This document shows positions 12,461 through 24,039 of a stretch of 64,000 bases of DNA, piece after piece. How positions within the stretch are numbered: position 1 is the first letter of the stretch; each line of letters starts with the position of its first letter. The notes under the pieces were generated by a model. The model was not told where the DNA came from, ran no database searches, and saw nothing but the letters and a program-made list of their open reading frames with translations. This stretch comes from Labia minor (taxonomy: Eukaryota > Arthropoda > Insecta > Dermaptera > Spongiphoridae). The stretch lies in contig OY720345.1 of the NCBI GenBank assembly GCA_963082975.1, forward strand, positions 3,237,001-3,301,000. The letters run 5' to 3'. The position numbers were made by a program, and so were the translations under genes.

Positions 12461-13076
12461 ATAAGTTGACCTGTGGCCAGGCGCAGAACCGACCGACGGT
12501 TTGAAATAAATTAATTTCCAGCTACAGAAACAATTTCAAATAATTAAAATGTATCGATTAATGCAATAAAAAACAGATAGGCATAGAACATAAATATTCT
12601 TAATTTTATTTTATTTATAATATATAAGTAGGAGCTGGCTATGACATTATATAATTTTAAATTAAGAAAAAACTAATGAAGATTATTTTTGCCGAGGGTA
12701 AAACCAATGCAAAGTGCATGATTTGTGGAGATATATAAAAAAATCTCCTCATGTGAAATTTGGTGTGAAAATAACTCTTCCCTTCCTATCGTCAATCGGT
12801 AATACTACCACTTCCGGTTTCCGGATATACACCAAAAGTTGGTCCATTCATCATACTGATGCATTAAGTAAATATACCAAATTTTATCAGAATCCGTTGA
12901 GCCGTTCAAGTTGTACACATCGATAGGGGCGGACGGACGGACAGACAGACACCCTGCTAAAAATACTTTTTTTTCTGTTAAGAAAATGCATGATTCGTGG
13001 GTGGAGATATGTAAAAATCTCCACATGTGAAATTTGGTGTGAAAACAATACCTCCCTTACTATCGTCGGTCGATAA
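12461..13076 (+). mobile_element. Family B repeat, full-length copy
   Basis: Runs from ATAAGTTGACCTGTGGCCAG to CCTCCCTTACTATCGTCGGT. ACCGACCGACGG near the left end is inverted as CGTCGGTCG at the right, giving subterminal inverted repeats. Inside are the block TTTTAAATTAAGAAAAAACT shared with family E, the ACTTCCGGTTTCCGGA block, an AATCCGTTGAGCCGTTCAAG block and a GGACGGACAGACAGAC proto-microsatellite near 12930-12950. No coding capacity; open frames across it are by chance. Confidence 0.75.
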
Positions 13077-14145
13077 TAAATAAATAAATATAAAATAATA
13101 TTACCTTGCAACAATTTGTTGGGGACTGGTTTTAATAATATGTACATACTTACAATTATGTGTACGTTTTTGGTTTTGGTAAATTTTGAACAATAATAAA
13201 TCTATTCTAGATAGGTACATCTTTGTAATTGTTGGTTGGAATGAACGACTTGGAGTGTTTGGCGTGTATTAAGAGGTAACTAACTGGTTGCCTGAGGCGG
13301 GGTGGGTGACACGAGTTACGAGTTTGGCGGGGTAGAGGAGGGAGGAGGGAGGAGGGAGGAGGGAGGTGGAGGGCGGGGGGTGGGGGGGAGACGATGGGTG
13401 CATCGGTCGCTACGTGGCTGGCTGGCGCGTGCACTAAACGGGGTTGCCTACCTGCCTACCTCCTTTGCTCCTTTGCTCCTCGGTGAGCCGTGAGATCAAC
13501 CGATGCCGGGAAAGTAAGAAACCAGCCACACTGGCGCCTCGGGCCATTTTAATTAATCAATAAAACTGAGATTAAATCAATTAATGAACTTGAAGAAAAT
13601 CTCCTTGCAAATAGATAGATAACTAGATATTTTGATTTTCTATTTGGATATCTATAATGGAGATAAAAACAAAAAAAAAACAGGGGCCAATGCGGAGGCG
13701 AAACAAATTCATTTGTCAAACCTGTATACAACCAATTTTGTGGATCATATTTATATTCCTTCGTTTGAATTGATTTTCTATTGTTTTAACAATTTATTAT
13801 TAAGGCACAATCATCTTAAGATAGCACTCATAAAAGAAATAAATTCTTCCCGTCTATTAATGTTTACAATAGATAGAGAGCTGAATTATTACCATTAGAA
13901 AAAAAAAAAAAAAAAATAAAAAATCTCTGGAAAGATAAACGAAAGAATTCCAGAACCAAAAACTTGCCAGAGAGTTCACAATTTAAAATACTATAATAGA
14001 AAACTTTTTTTTTTTAAACATCTTGAAGCGATGAGAAATAAGAATTCATTGTGCGACAAAAGAAAGAAAAATAGGAAAAATTAAAATAATTACCTATTTG
14101 TAATTTTAATAAAAAACAAGAATAAATAAATAAAATTATGTGTAC
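13077..14145. other. Spacer with GC-richer island at 13220-13545
   Basis: The island carries a G-rich GGAGGGA-type tandem run at about 13335-13395 and higher-complexity flanks. The rest is A/T-rich with poly-A near 13900-13916. No credible gene. Confidence 0.4.
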
Positions 14146-14153
14146 CTATACAT

Positions 14154-14563
14154 CAGTGATTCTCAACTACTGTGCCGCAGATTTTCAAAATGTGCCGTTA
14201 AATTTTACAAATGTAAAGTTCAAATTAAGAAAAAGTACTTATTTATTTTATATGTATGTAAAAAAAAGGTTTTTGCGATCATGCTCTTAAACACTTTCGA
14301 TTTTTTTCAATATGGTTCTAAAAAAAGGTAAAATGTTTTTGCGATCAGGCCCTTAAACATTTTCGATTTTTCAATATCACCAAGTGTACCCACCCCTGTT
14401 ATATTATTTCTAAAATATGCCCCACTATTGAAAAAGGTTGCCTACCCCTGCCTACCACAGTCTATTATAGATAAGTAAATAACTTTTATTTTTTCTTTAT
14501 GTGCCGCCAAATTTTTAAACCGTTAAAAGTGTGATTCGGTATAAAAAAGGTTGAGAATCACTG
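14154..14563. mobile_element. hAT-type MITE
   Basis: Ends are the 14-base inverted repeat CAGTGATTCTCAAC and GTTGAGAATCACTG. Flanks CTATACAT (14146-14153) and CTATAGAT (14564-14571) form an 8-bp target duplication with one mismatch, the hAT signature. Inside, pieces near 14395 and 14450 (CACCCCTG, CTACCCCTG) look like ends of related hAT elements, so it may be composite. No transposase frame remains. Confidence 0.75.
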
Positions 14564-14571
14564 CTATAGAT

Positions 14572-15349
14572 CTTTTAGCAATTATAATATATAGTAAATT
14601 ATATATATTTATTTATTTATTTTAATAAAAGAATATTAGAAAGAGAATATGTAATTATAAGTAATATAATTACTTATTTATTTCATGACATTATATAATT
14701 TTCATATTGATATGATTTTTCAATGATGTTAAATTTTTTTCTATGAGATTTTGTATAATATTTACGAGTATGTAAAAAATAAAAAAATAAATAATAGAAA
14801 AATTGTTACTAGACACCTATTTTATGTCCTAAATTAAATCTTTTTGCACCTGTTGCACATAAAATATTCATATGTACGCTTTGCTAGATGTAGAAGACAT
14901 TTTATTTTTTTCTTGATAGACTTAAAAAAAAAAACTTCTCTCAACATCGAAAATATTTCGCTGATTATCGCGTGATATAGAAAGATAAATAAAAATAAAG
15001 GAAACATCTGACGACAGTTCTTTATATATAATCGTAATGAAATCATTTATTTTTCTTCCTTATTAAAGGTTATTATTTTGATACACAATAAAAACAACAA
15101 CAAACAAAAGATCTTTTTTAATTGAACACAATAAGATTTGTAAGTAAAACTATTTTTTCCTTGGATTTTGGTAATACATATATCTAACATATTCTTATCT
15201 ATAATTAAATTTTAATATTTACAAGTATATTATTTTGATAAAAATATTTTTCTCTATTCGAGGTAAGAATTTTGAAAATTGTTTTTTTGTGCTCCAAAAT
15301 TTATATAACTGTTACACTCAACTAAACACATTACTTATATTTGTTAAAC
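14572..15349. other. AT-rich spacer
   Basis: Low-complexity A/T DNA. Minus-strand open readings here are rich in Lys, Phe and Ile and look like chance. Nothing recognised. Confidence 0.5.
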
Positions 15350-15875
15350 ATAATATATTATATTTAAATAATTATTAATTATAAATTAAAATTAATAAAT
15401 AATATTTATTAAACCAGGCTGTTTGTTGATGGCACCACGTCACGTGCTGGCGCGTGATGCCAGTCAACGTGTTAAAAAAAATAATTCCGGCAATTCAATC
15501 AAGCTGAAATTCTATATATAGCAGTTTTATACAATTTTTAATCATGTGAAAAACTATCAAACATATATCTTTATTTTTACGGTCACTTTAGAGGAAAAAA
15601 AAAATCAAAACGTGGTAAGTAATGAACCCTCTTTGGGTGGAGCTATATTTCTCAAAAGTTGATAGAAAACTACGAATTTTGAATAATGCCCCTTTGCCAA
15701 ATTTCATGATTCTAGCTCAAACCGTTTTTGTGTAATCTTGTCTACATACACACACACATACACACACAGACATTTTTCTCAACCTTAGTGAAAATGATTC
15801 AGGACCCTTCAAAACGTATAAAAATATCAAAATCTCGACATCGAAAATTTTCGTGATCACAATGGCGAGATAGTA
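15350..15875 (+). mobile_element. Family C repeat, head-truncated copy
   Basis: Lacks the GGAGTGTCTCCACTC head but keeps the CACCACGTCACGTG block, the TTACGGTCACTTTAGAGG block, an AC-rich run with CAGACATTTTTCTC near 15745-15780 and the tail ending GGCGAGATAGTAAA. Confidence 0.75.
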
Positions 15876-16021
15876 AAAATATAAATACATGAATAGTTTC
15901 TTTTTCAAAAGCTAGAAAAATATTAACTACTAAAATTAAAAAACTCAATTACTATTAATGTAAATATCACTTCATCACTTACCCCTATTTTATTAAAAGA
16001 AAATTCCTCAAGCAACTTATT

Positions 16022-16052
<31 letters not shown>

Positions 16053-16408
16053 GTAATTACATTGGGTAAAAGCTACATAATATAAGAGGCACAAAGTTAA
16101 CCAAACATTCGCCACAAACCGGATAGAGTAATTATAAATTGAAACGATTTCGATGAGAAATTTTCGATCTCTCTGTATTTAGCAACTTTTTGATCATTAT
16201 CATGATCGTTCATCATATCGCTATGATCTTTTTCGATCAAAATGATTGTTGATCTAGCTTTTTTTTTTTTTTAAAGAGAAGTTATATTTAGATCTAATTA
16301 AATCGAATTACATGGATGGTTAAGCTAGATACACCCCGCAGGGCTAAACGTGGCAGGCGGCGTGAACCTTTTGACCCTATACACAAGTAAAGGAATGCAT
16401 CCATACAA

Positions 16409-16452
<44 letters not shown>

Positions 16453-17060
16453 TTCCAGTGCTAGTTCTACTTTACTCACACTGACTGATGTGTGTATCCA
16501 CGCGACCGATCGGGCCTTGACCGCCCGCCACTGACCACGGCGACCATTTGATTGTCAGTCAAATCCAATTGACCACAATTAATCCTTTATTCTCATAGGA
16601 AACAAATTCCTCAATTGACTTCTGATGTCGACAAAGGTATTCTTTGTGATGTTACAAAAAAAAAAAAAAAAAAAAATCTTTCCTATTTGATTTTCTTATT
16701 AATTTATCATTAATATGGTGAAGCGTTGCCGGATTGGACCAGTCAATCCATGTGATGTTGCGAAAAGAATTTGTTTTATTGTTTTGTGTGTTCAAAAGAT
16801 ACGGAAATAATAATTCACATTCATTTTTTCATAAAAAAAAAGAAAGACCATGAGATACATATGTTTATTATAAAAATTTTATAAATTTTTTGAGTAAAAA
16901 ATTGAAGGTTATACAACTATAATCAAGTATAATTAAAGTATTAATTTAATTTAAATTTCTTTAAGTGATCTACATACATTTAAGTAAAATAATTATTAAA
17001 ATAATAATTATGTAGTTATCTAATTTGCATCACTTTTATTTTGCTTAAAAAAAAAATCTG
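15876..17060. other. Spacer with GC-richer island at 16310-16640
   Basis: A poly-T of about 28 bases lies at 16025-16052 and an AC then AT microsatellite at 16409-16451. Around it, 16310-16640 is higher-complexity and includes the GC-rich patch GACCGCCCGCCACTGACCAC. No credible coding frame; a possible regulatory element. Confidence 0.4.
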
Positions 17061-17230
17061 TAGTTTCTCTACTCGACTATCTCGCAAATTTAAATTGGAT
17101 TAATTAATATATATTATATTTAAATTAAATTTATTTAATTATATTATAAATTAAAATTAATAATGCCCATATGTACCAAATTTCATTATTCTAGATCAAA
17201 CCGTTTTTCCTTAATCTTTTCTACTTCTTG
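17061..17230 (+). mobile_element. Family C repeat, heavily deleted copy
   Basis: Head sequence (CTCTACTCGACTATCTCGCA) is joined after a short A/T part to the TACCAAATTTCATTATTCTA and CAAACCGTTTTTCC blocks; the roughly 350 bases between them in full copies are missing. Confidence 0.65.
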
Positions 17231-17455
17231 TCTAAATTTTTTTGTAAAATTTCATAAAATTAATTACTGTTGTTTTAATAGTTATATTAGTTTGAAATTA
17301 TTTCGAAATAAATCGTATTGTCTTCATTAAGGGAATCCAGGAATAGTAAAATAATCATAAATTCTCATAATACACTAGTTGATTATCTCCATTTTAGTTC
17401 ATAATAGTAATAGGATTACTAACTATTGCAAATAAGGATGTCCGAATTTGAAAAT

Positions 17456-17494
<39 letters not shown>

Positions 17495-17593
17495 ATACTC
17501 GTATATATATATATATATATATACGTTTATGGTTATTAGGTTTATGGTCTATTACCCTTAAATACATTGCTAACTAAAATATTATTTTCATGA

Positions 17594-17636
<43 letters not shown>

Positions 17637-19358
17637 TTTAATATACATATTTCATATTTCAAACAGATGAATTCTTTACATTAAATAATTATAATACTAT
17701 TACTGATATGTACGTATGTCTTTATATAATTTTAATTGATTGATTAATATTTATTTATTTATTTATTTAATTGAGATTGTTTTTTATCATTAATTAATTA
17801 GATTTTCATTAAATTTTATTGTTTTTATTTCTTATTCATTTCATTTCATTTCATTTTACTTTTATTAAGAAAATAAAAATTTTATTTTTAATGCCAAAAT
17901 AAATTTATAGAATTATACTATTAAGATCGTCCAATTTCTCCTATTAATTCTTTCATTTTTAGCTATTTTTTAGAAATTTGCATTATTTTAATAATATAAA
18001 ATTTTATATAACCTTTCGAACTTGAATATAAATTCAAATATAAATATAAGCTTTTTTTCTATTTATTTATTTTTTTTTTAAATAAAAGATATTTTTAATT
18101 TTATTATAAATTATACCAAATCAATTTTATTTATTTATGTAATTCACTCAGAAAAAAAAAATGTTACTTACTGTAATAGAATTTCATTTCAAACTAAATA
18201 TTAATTATGAATATCTATTGCAATAGTAAAAGCATAAGGCCTAAGGCAGCAACTCTTTGCTACATATCAATAAACAAATTAATTTTATTTATTTTTCTAT
18301 AAATAATTCATTAACTCTTATATTAAACTTATATTGAAAAAAAAACGTTAACAAATGTATTTTCTAATTATCTTATTAATATTTTTTTTTTTCTAAAAAG
18401 TTTATATGTAATCAACAACACACACACACACACACAATTATGCCTTTATGATACAACAAATAATTTGAAATCATTTGATCCAATCAAGATGATAAATTTC
18501 AAATTCCCTAAGAAATAATATTAAACTGTTGTTAAATCATTGCAGTAGAAAAGTTGTGTGTGGTTGATAGATTATTTCACATTTTTCCTCATTTTTTCGT
18601 TTGTAGCGTGTGAAGTAACATGGAGCAGCAGCATTAATGGGGCTTTTTGTCTCTTCTTTTGAAAAAAAAAAAAAAAAATCCTATGTTTTCTTTGCGTTTT
18701 ATAGAAAAATAAATCAAATCGATCTTGAGTTCATTTTCTATCAGTCTGTTTTCTTGTTGACTAAAATTAATGAACTGTGTCGAAAGAACTTCTCTAGTCT
18801 ATCTTAAATTATAGGCTGATTAAAAAAAAAAAAAAAAAAAATTAAATAAAACAAATTTGTCATTGACAGATTAAAAAATATCTTTTCATAATCAAATATA
18901 TATAAAAATACAAGTACTTAAGAATATTAACTTTCTATAATAATAATTTATAATATTGATTTAAATTGTATTATTATTAGATAATATCGCCAGAAGGAAA
19001 ACTCTACTCGTATTTTTATAAATGAAACATTCCATCCAATTTTTTCTACAACTTATGCGTTGACTGTATCAGTTCAGAAAAGTGTGAAACGTCGATATAT
19101 TAAAAATTAAATTAAAAAATTAGTTAGGGAATTATTTTTTTTTTAGTTTCATTTCAAAAGCTTTTGTTTTCTCAACTGACTTTTTCTATTGACTCCTAAA
19201 TAATACAATATTAATGTAATCTTATACATTTGCTAATCAACCAATATCATGACAAATATCGTGGCATTTTTAAATTAAAATTTTGCATTGATTTCTATGA
19301 ATATGAATGAAAACTAAATAAAAAGAAATAATCTTCGAATTATATTTAATAATAAATA
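17231..19358. other. AT-rich stretch with microsatellites
   Basis: Contains (CT)n at about 17459-17490, (AT)n at about 17505-17522, (ATT)n at about 17597-17634, AC repeats near 18418-18437 and poly-A near 18661-18678 and 18823-18841. A somewhat more complex patch lies at 18540-18780. No gene or element ends seen. Confidence 0.5.
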
Positions 19359-19366
19359 TTATATAT

Positions 19367-19521
19367 CAACGGTGGCCAAGCCGTGATTCTTTTTGAGTTT
19401 AATGTAGCTCAATTGAAAAATTTAAAGTCATGACACAAAAGGGGAAAAAAAGGTAAAATTTTTTCCGATTTGGCTCTTAAACATTTTCGATTCGATTATC
19501 ACCAAGTGTGGCTTACCCCTG
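19367..19521. mobile_element. Degraded hAT-type MITE
   Basis: Left end CAACGGTGGCCAAGCC and right end GTGGCTTACCCCTG are imperfectly inverted. Flanks TTATATAT and TAATATAT differ at one base, a plausible 8-bp duplication, though both are A/T-rich and weak evidence. The interior (CTTAAACATTTTCGATTCGA, ATCACCAAGTGTGG) matches part of the 14154 element, supporting a related, older copy. Confidence 0.5.
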
Positions 19522-19798
19522 TAATATATCATACTTAAACATTGGAAAAAGTTTAATTAATAAAACATTTAATTTTAAGAACAAGATAAATTAAACACAT
19601 GTATTTTAAAGTAAAAGTAGTTTTTTATTATATTTTTTATTATCCAAAAAATTTACCTATAATATTTTCTTTATATCCATATCTAAATGTTCAATAAATA
19701 ATCTTTATTTATTCTTTATCTATTTAAAAAAAATAAGTGCAGTAATTTGTTTTTTTAAAGCTCATTGAATTTAACATATAAAATATTATATTATTATT

Positions 19799-19942
19799 TT
19801 TTAAATAATATTTAAATTGAATTAAATGTAAGTAAATTAATATTATATATAATATTTTATATATTAATAAAAAAAACATATAAATATTAATAAAAAAAAC
19901 ATAAAATATTATATATAATATTAATTTACTTACATTTAATTA
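19799..19942. repeat. Inverted repeat and palindrome
   Basis: The arm at about 19823-19862 (TTAAATGTAAGTAAATTAAT onward) is repeated inverted at about 19902-19942. The flanking part 19799-19838 is again repeated inverted at about 20547-20592, so it also brackets the family E copy at 19984. Confidence 0.65.
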
Positions 19943-19983
19943 ATAATAAAAAAAAAACATATAAAATATTATATATAATATTA

Positions 19984-20545
19984 AGTACCGGGACCCCGAG
20001 CCTCGGCTCGGTAATTAAGTTAAAAAAAAATAATTCATTATTATTGGGTTTGGCTATATATTAATACTTGGGAGACCGAGCTGATATACAATTCTTTAAT
20101 TATTTATTACAATTATTAAATGTTGCATCATTGCATCAATCTGATTAAAATGAATGCACCTTGGGATTTTTTTTTATTGGAAGAATGATAAATATATATC
20201 CTAATTTATAATTATAAAATATTATTAAAATATTTATTTTTAATTTCATTTCGAAATTAAATAATAAATTTTAAAATATTTTAAATATAAAAAAATATTA
20301 ATACAATATCCTTTAAAAAAGGCGGGAGTCATATTTCAATATGGATGCCATTTGTGACGTCATCCTTATATAAATTTAAATTAAGAAAAAACTAATGAAG
20401 ATGTATTTTTCTTGAGATGTGATCAATAAAACTCAATTTTTCTTTATAAATACTATATCTAGTGTGAATTTCAAAAAAATCGTTAGAGTGATTTTTGAGA
20501 ACCATGGCCATACAAACAATTTTAGCTAGCATAAGAAGATAAGAT
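19984..20545 (-). mobile_element. Family E repeat, Helitron-like, full-length copy
   Basis: On the plus strand it opens with AGTACCGGGACCCCGAGCCT and ends TTTTAGCTAGCATAAGAAGA. Read on the minus strand it starts with TC and ends in a GAGCC/GGCTC hairpin followed by GGTCCCGGTACT, which resembles a Helitron layout, but the last bases are not a clean CTRR. It contains TGACGTCAT and TTTAAATTAAGAAAAAACTA, both shared with family B. No ORF. Confidence 0.55.
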
Positions 20546-20933
20546 TTACTTACATTTAATTCAATTTAAATATTATTTTAAATTCCCTTGTGACATTCCA
20601 TAGTTGTTTTCAATTGATAGTCTATACCAGAGGTGGGGAACCTTTTTACCATTAGAGGCCACATTTAAATTAGGCAGCAATAAGAGAGGCCGCATAAGCT
20701 GATTGACCTAAGAAAGTGATTTTTATGAAATTATTATAGTTTTTCTATAGATTTAACAATTTATTGCATTATATAGAAAAAACAAAATATATAATACTAT
20801 CAAATTTTAAATATAATATACATATAAAATAATATAAAAATATTATAAAAAAATACAATAAAAATTTTTTTATTCACTAAGTTAGTGACTTATTTGGCTT
20901 TGTTTTTTGTTTGACAGTAATTGTATATTTGGA

Positions 20934-21209
20934 TCAAGCTTCGTAACACACAGCTATAATTGATCCTCTAAATTTGTTTTTAATTTTGACATGAGAGAAA
21001 ATGTTGTCTCGCAACAGTGGGTACTTCCTAAACAGGAAAGTAAACGGCGAGCATGGATATTCAACAGCATTTTTCCAGATTTCTATGGGATCCTTTTTAG
21101 TGTTAAAAAGGGATTTGATGATACTATCTTCCCCTAAATCAATTAACTCCATTTGAAGTTCTGCAGGAGCCTCGGATATATCTATTAAATGTGGTTCAAA
21201 TGCCAGCAT
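20934..21209 (-). pseudogene. hAT transposase C-terminal fragment, broken
   Basis: The minus-strand reading begins MLAFEPHLIDISEAPAELQM and includes LIDLGEDSIIKSLF and EIWKNAVEYP, the stretch before the dimerisation region in hAT transposases of the GTF2IRD2/ZBED5-like group. A frameshift lies near 21040: just after it another frame reads GSTHCCETTFSLMSKLKTN, the typical GSTYxCExxFSxMK motif of the C-terminal hAT dimerisation domain, followed by an in-frame stop. The N-terminal zinc finger and most of the catalytic domain are absent. It is a relic of the element that contains it and cannot make active enzyme. Confidence 0.75.
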
Positions 21210-21634
21210 GTGACTGCTCTATATGACAGATTTTGTAAATAGTATTTTGTAATTTTAATTTATTTTCAAATAAATATTTTCTAGGTACACATAGAACATT
21301 ATTCGTTTCTTTTAGATATGTAAATTAGATAAACATTGTGTAATTTTCGGTAAAGTAAAAAATTATTTATTTAAATATAAAACCAATATTTCGGCAATAC
21401 TCTGAAAAAAAGCATAATTGATTTCTGGAATTCTGAAATCTCCGATAAATAATTTTTTCACTTGACTGAAAATTTTACACAATTTTTTTTTTTTTTTTTA
21501 ATTCTTAATAATCCTTCTAAATAAAAAAAGAAAAAACACAGACACATAAACCGGCTTTTTTCGTTTAGTTCATTCTTATTGCAACTTGGGGGCGCTAAAA
21601 ACTGTTTAAAAAATTAACATTTAGTTTCCAAGTC

Positions 21635-22174
21635 TTAGGCCCGATTCACACACAAGTGGCGTATGGCACTGGCGTGGTTCTGGCGTGGTTCTTAAGATTA
21701 TGTGAGTAAATTATTTTAATTAAAAAAATTTGATCTCATAATTGGATTTTCACGTAAGATTTTAATATATAATATATTTTGTAATATTATTTTTATAGTA
21801 GTTTAGTGTTATGCTAATTTTATATTTTATTTTTATTTTGTTTACTTTGATTTTTTTTTAAATAAATTAATAACATTTAAAGTAGCATAAAAAAAGTAGC
21901 ACAAAAAACACGTTTTTATAATTAAATGCTGGCAAAATATAAAATTTGATTAAAAAGTTGAAATGAATAATGAAATGGTCTAGAAGTGGCGTGCAAAGTC
22001 CCTACGAGCCACCGGTCGCGTCGGAGTGGAGTGGTCTTCGTGCCATTTTCCACGCCTCCAACACGCCATATCTGTGGGTATTGAGTCATAAGCTAATGCA
22101 ATTACATTAACAAACCTGTTCCACGCCAGAACCACGCCAGTGCCATACGCCACTTGTGTGTGAATCGGGCCTAA
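21635..22174. mobile_element. MITE with perfect 54-bp terminal inverted repeats
   Basis: The first 54 bases (21635-21688, starting TTAGGCCCGATTCACACACA) are an exact inverted copy of the last 54 (22121-22174). The repeats contain a tandem GGCGTGGTTCT motif. Flanking bases allow a TA duplication, as in Tc1/mariner-type insertions, but the palindromic TTA/TAA makes this uncertain. The left half carries the 203-base block also found in Helitron H1; the right half (21960-22080) is GC-richer with more GTGGCGT-like motifs. No ORF. Perfect ends suggest recent activity. Confidence 0.8.
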
Positions 22175-22407
22175 AACGGATGGTCTATGGGCCAGAGAGC
22201 CTCGTTTATGCGTGTTAAAGTCGGTTTCAGACTAGTATTCTGATGTCATGTTACAATATGACTATTTTTGGACAGATTTTTCGCGCAACTGTCATGGCGT
22301 TGATGTACAATAGTTGTTTGAAACGAACTCTACCATTTTGTACTAGGTGGCAAAGGGCCGCACAAGAACCTCGCGGAGGCCGCAGGTTCCCCACCTCTGG
22401 TCTATAC

Positions 22408-23421
22408 TCTATGGACTTTGTTCTTGGCAATTAACCATTTTATTATATTATAAATACATTACTATGATAATATTCATTTTTTTTTCTAATTAATAAAATT
22501 GTCAGAATTGTGAATTTCAAAGTTATAATAGAAATAGTAATAAAACTATTTACTAAAGTTAAAATTCAATTTTAAAATACGATTGGTTAAAAATTAAAGT
22601 GAAATAATGAAATTAAAGTCACTAAATAAATATTCTTACGTAAAAAATCACTAATCTATTGTCATGTCAAGAGTGGCATGCATTATCGGCGGCAAGTATA
22701 CTAAATAGATATTTAGTTAGACAATCGAGGAGGTAAGGTGATTTAATTCGATATCATGTGCACACCAATAATATAGAAATAAGGCATTCAGAGCGATGAA
22801 CAAAAAAAGTTCACTCAGCTGACACTCCAGGAGTAGTCGGTCGGATTAGTGCCCGACGGACTTGTATCTTGGGAGCGCCTTGTCCCAGGGATATTTATGA
22901 TCGTTTGCCAACAGGCACACCAACATTAGTAGATACATAACACAACCGACAGCACACATATTGTAGTAAACAAAAATCTTGAATCTTGGCAGGGTACACT
23001 GTACACGCGTGAAAATGTCAATTGTATGTTCCGTTACTAAACCCACCCACCTACCCGCATACCAATCTCCATGGTTTTCATCCCCTCAAAAGGAGGGAAA
23101 TCATCACACCCCCCCCCCCCCAATTAAATTCATTCTCATTTTATTAACTAACAAACAATAAGATGAACTCTATTTATTTATTTATTTATTTTCAATATTA
23201 TTGAAAATAATTAAATATAAATTGATATTCTTTAAAAAACAAGTTTGCCAAAACAAAAATGTGGTTTTACTTAATAAAGTTGAAAACGAATTATTTAATT
23301 TCGAACATATATAATGTATTTAATAATATAATTTAATTGGAATAATATTTTATTTATAGTTAATAAAATATAATATATTAAATATATATATAAAATGTCA
23401 CATATTCCTTAAATAGGATAA
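22408..23421. other. Spacer with GC-richer island at 22660-23110
   Basis: The first 250 bases are A/T-rich. The island at 22660-23110 is higher-complexity and ends with a C run at about 23108-23120. Its minus strand carries the short candidate listed at 22846-22956. The remainder to 23421 is A/T-rich. Confidence 0.45.
22846..22956 (-). CDS. Short signal-peptide-like ORF, uncertain
   Basis: On the minus strand, ATG at 22956 reads MCAVGCVMYLLMLVCLLA, a classic hydrophobic signal-like start, then a 19-residue polar tail NDHKYPWDKALPRYKSVGH and a stop. The frame is open further upstream to 23046 (MGLVTEHTIDIFTRV...), but the inner ATG gives the better secretory start. It lies within a GC-richer unique island, unlike most chance frames here. 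It could be a small secreted peptide, the first exon of one with a missed donor, or chance. No known neuropeptide motif is recognised: there is no C-terminal amidation glycine and no clear dibasic site. Confidence 0.22.
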   Translation of the reverse strand, partial: CAVGCVMYLLMLVCLLANDHKYPWDKALPRYKSVGH

Positions 23422-23880
23422 ATTAAATGCAGTGGCGTACCTAGAACTTTTGCCGCCCGGGGCGATCTCCAGTTTGCCGCCCTTTCTATTATAAGTCAAT
23501 CAAATAGTGGTTTTTATAAATTAATACACATAAATAAATTATTAAGTTATTTAATCAATATTAATTAATACACAGAGTAAATTTTTTTACACATATTTGT
23601 ATGCACTCGTAAATCTTATATATAAAATTCTCGTGTCACAAAACTTTGAAATCATACTCCTCCGAAACGGCTTGACCGATTCTTATGAAATTTTTTATGT
23701 ATATTCAGTAGGTCTCAGGGCATGTCAGACTTCCTTTAGAAAACCGCTAATTGGTAAGGTGTGTCCAGGAAATGCTAATTAATTAAAAATAGTTTAGTTA
23801 CCATACTAGCTCATAGAGGCGCTGGTGGCGAAAATTTGACATCATATATATATCCTGATAGGAGCATTCAAAAATAAGTG

Positions 23881-23955
23881 GTTCGTAGGTGAACGGTCTA
23901 AGGCGTTAACTTATGACTTTGTACTTTCGGTTCGAAACTAGCAAAGGCACATTTT
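23881..23955 (+). ncRNA. tRNA-like relic, possible SINE head
   Basis: GTGGTTCGTAGGTGAACGGT followed by CTAAGGCG resembles a Pol III A box region of a leucine/serine-type tRNA, and TTTCGGTTCGAAAC about 35 bases on resembles a T arm with B box. A run of T (Pol III stop) follows at once. The acceptor stem does not pair convincingly, so this is a tRNA-derived repeat rather than a working tRNA gene. Confidence 0.4.
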
Positions 23956-24039
23956 TTTTTTTTTTTATTATATATTTTTTTTACAAATTTATTAATTTTT
24001 ATTATTTTAATATTTTATTAAATTAAATTTTATTATTAA

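Larger units (their letters stand above)
20628..22399 (-). mobile_element. hAT transposon relic with perfect ends
   Basis: Perfect 16-base inverted ends CAGAGGTGGGGAACCT and AGGTTCCCCACCTCTG, flanked by an exact 8-bp duplication GTCTATAC at 20620-20627 and 22400-22407. A minus-strand hAT transposase C-terminus lies inside (20934-21209). A separate MITE (21635-22174) is inserted, so the original element was about 1.2 kb and is itself internally deleted relative to full hAT elements (usually 2.5-5 kb). Confidence 0.88.

Noticed and set aside
13207-13493. Gly/Glu-rich and Pro-rich frames
   Set aside because: Both come from the GGAGGGA-type tandem run read on either strand.
15717-16479. Open frames with Cys-Val runs
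   Set aside because: They are AC/GT microsatellite translations, as are those at 27656-27953, 41542 and 43296.
23881-23955. Functional tRNA gene
   Set aside because: Box-like motifs are present but the acceptor stem does not pair and it is inside a Helitron.
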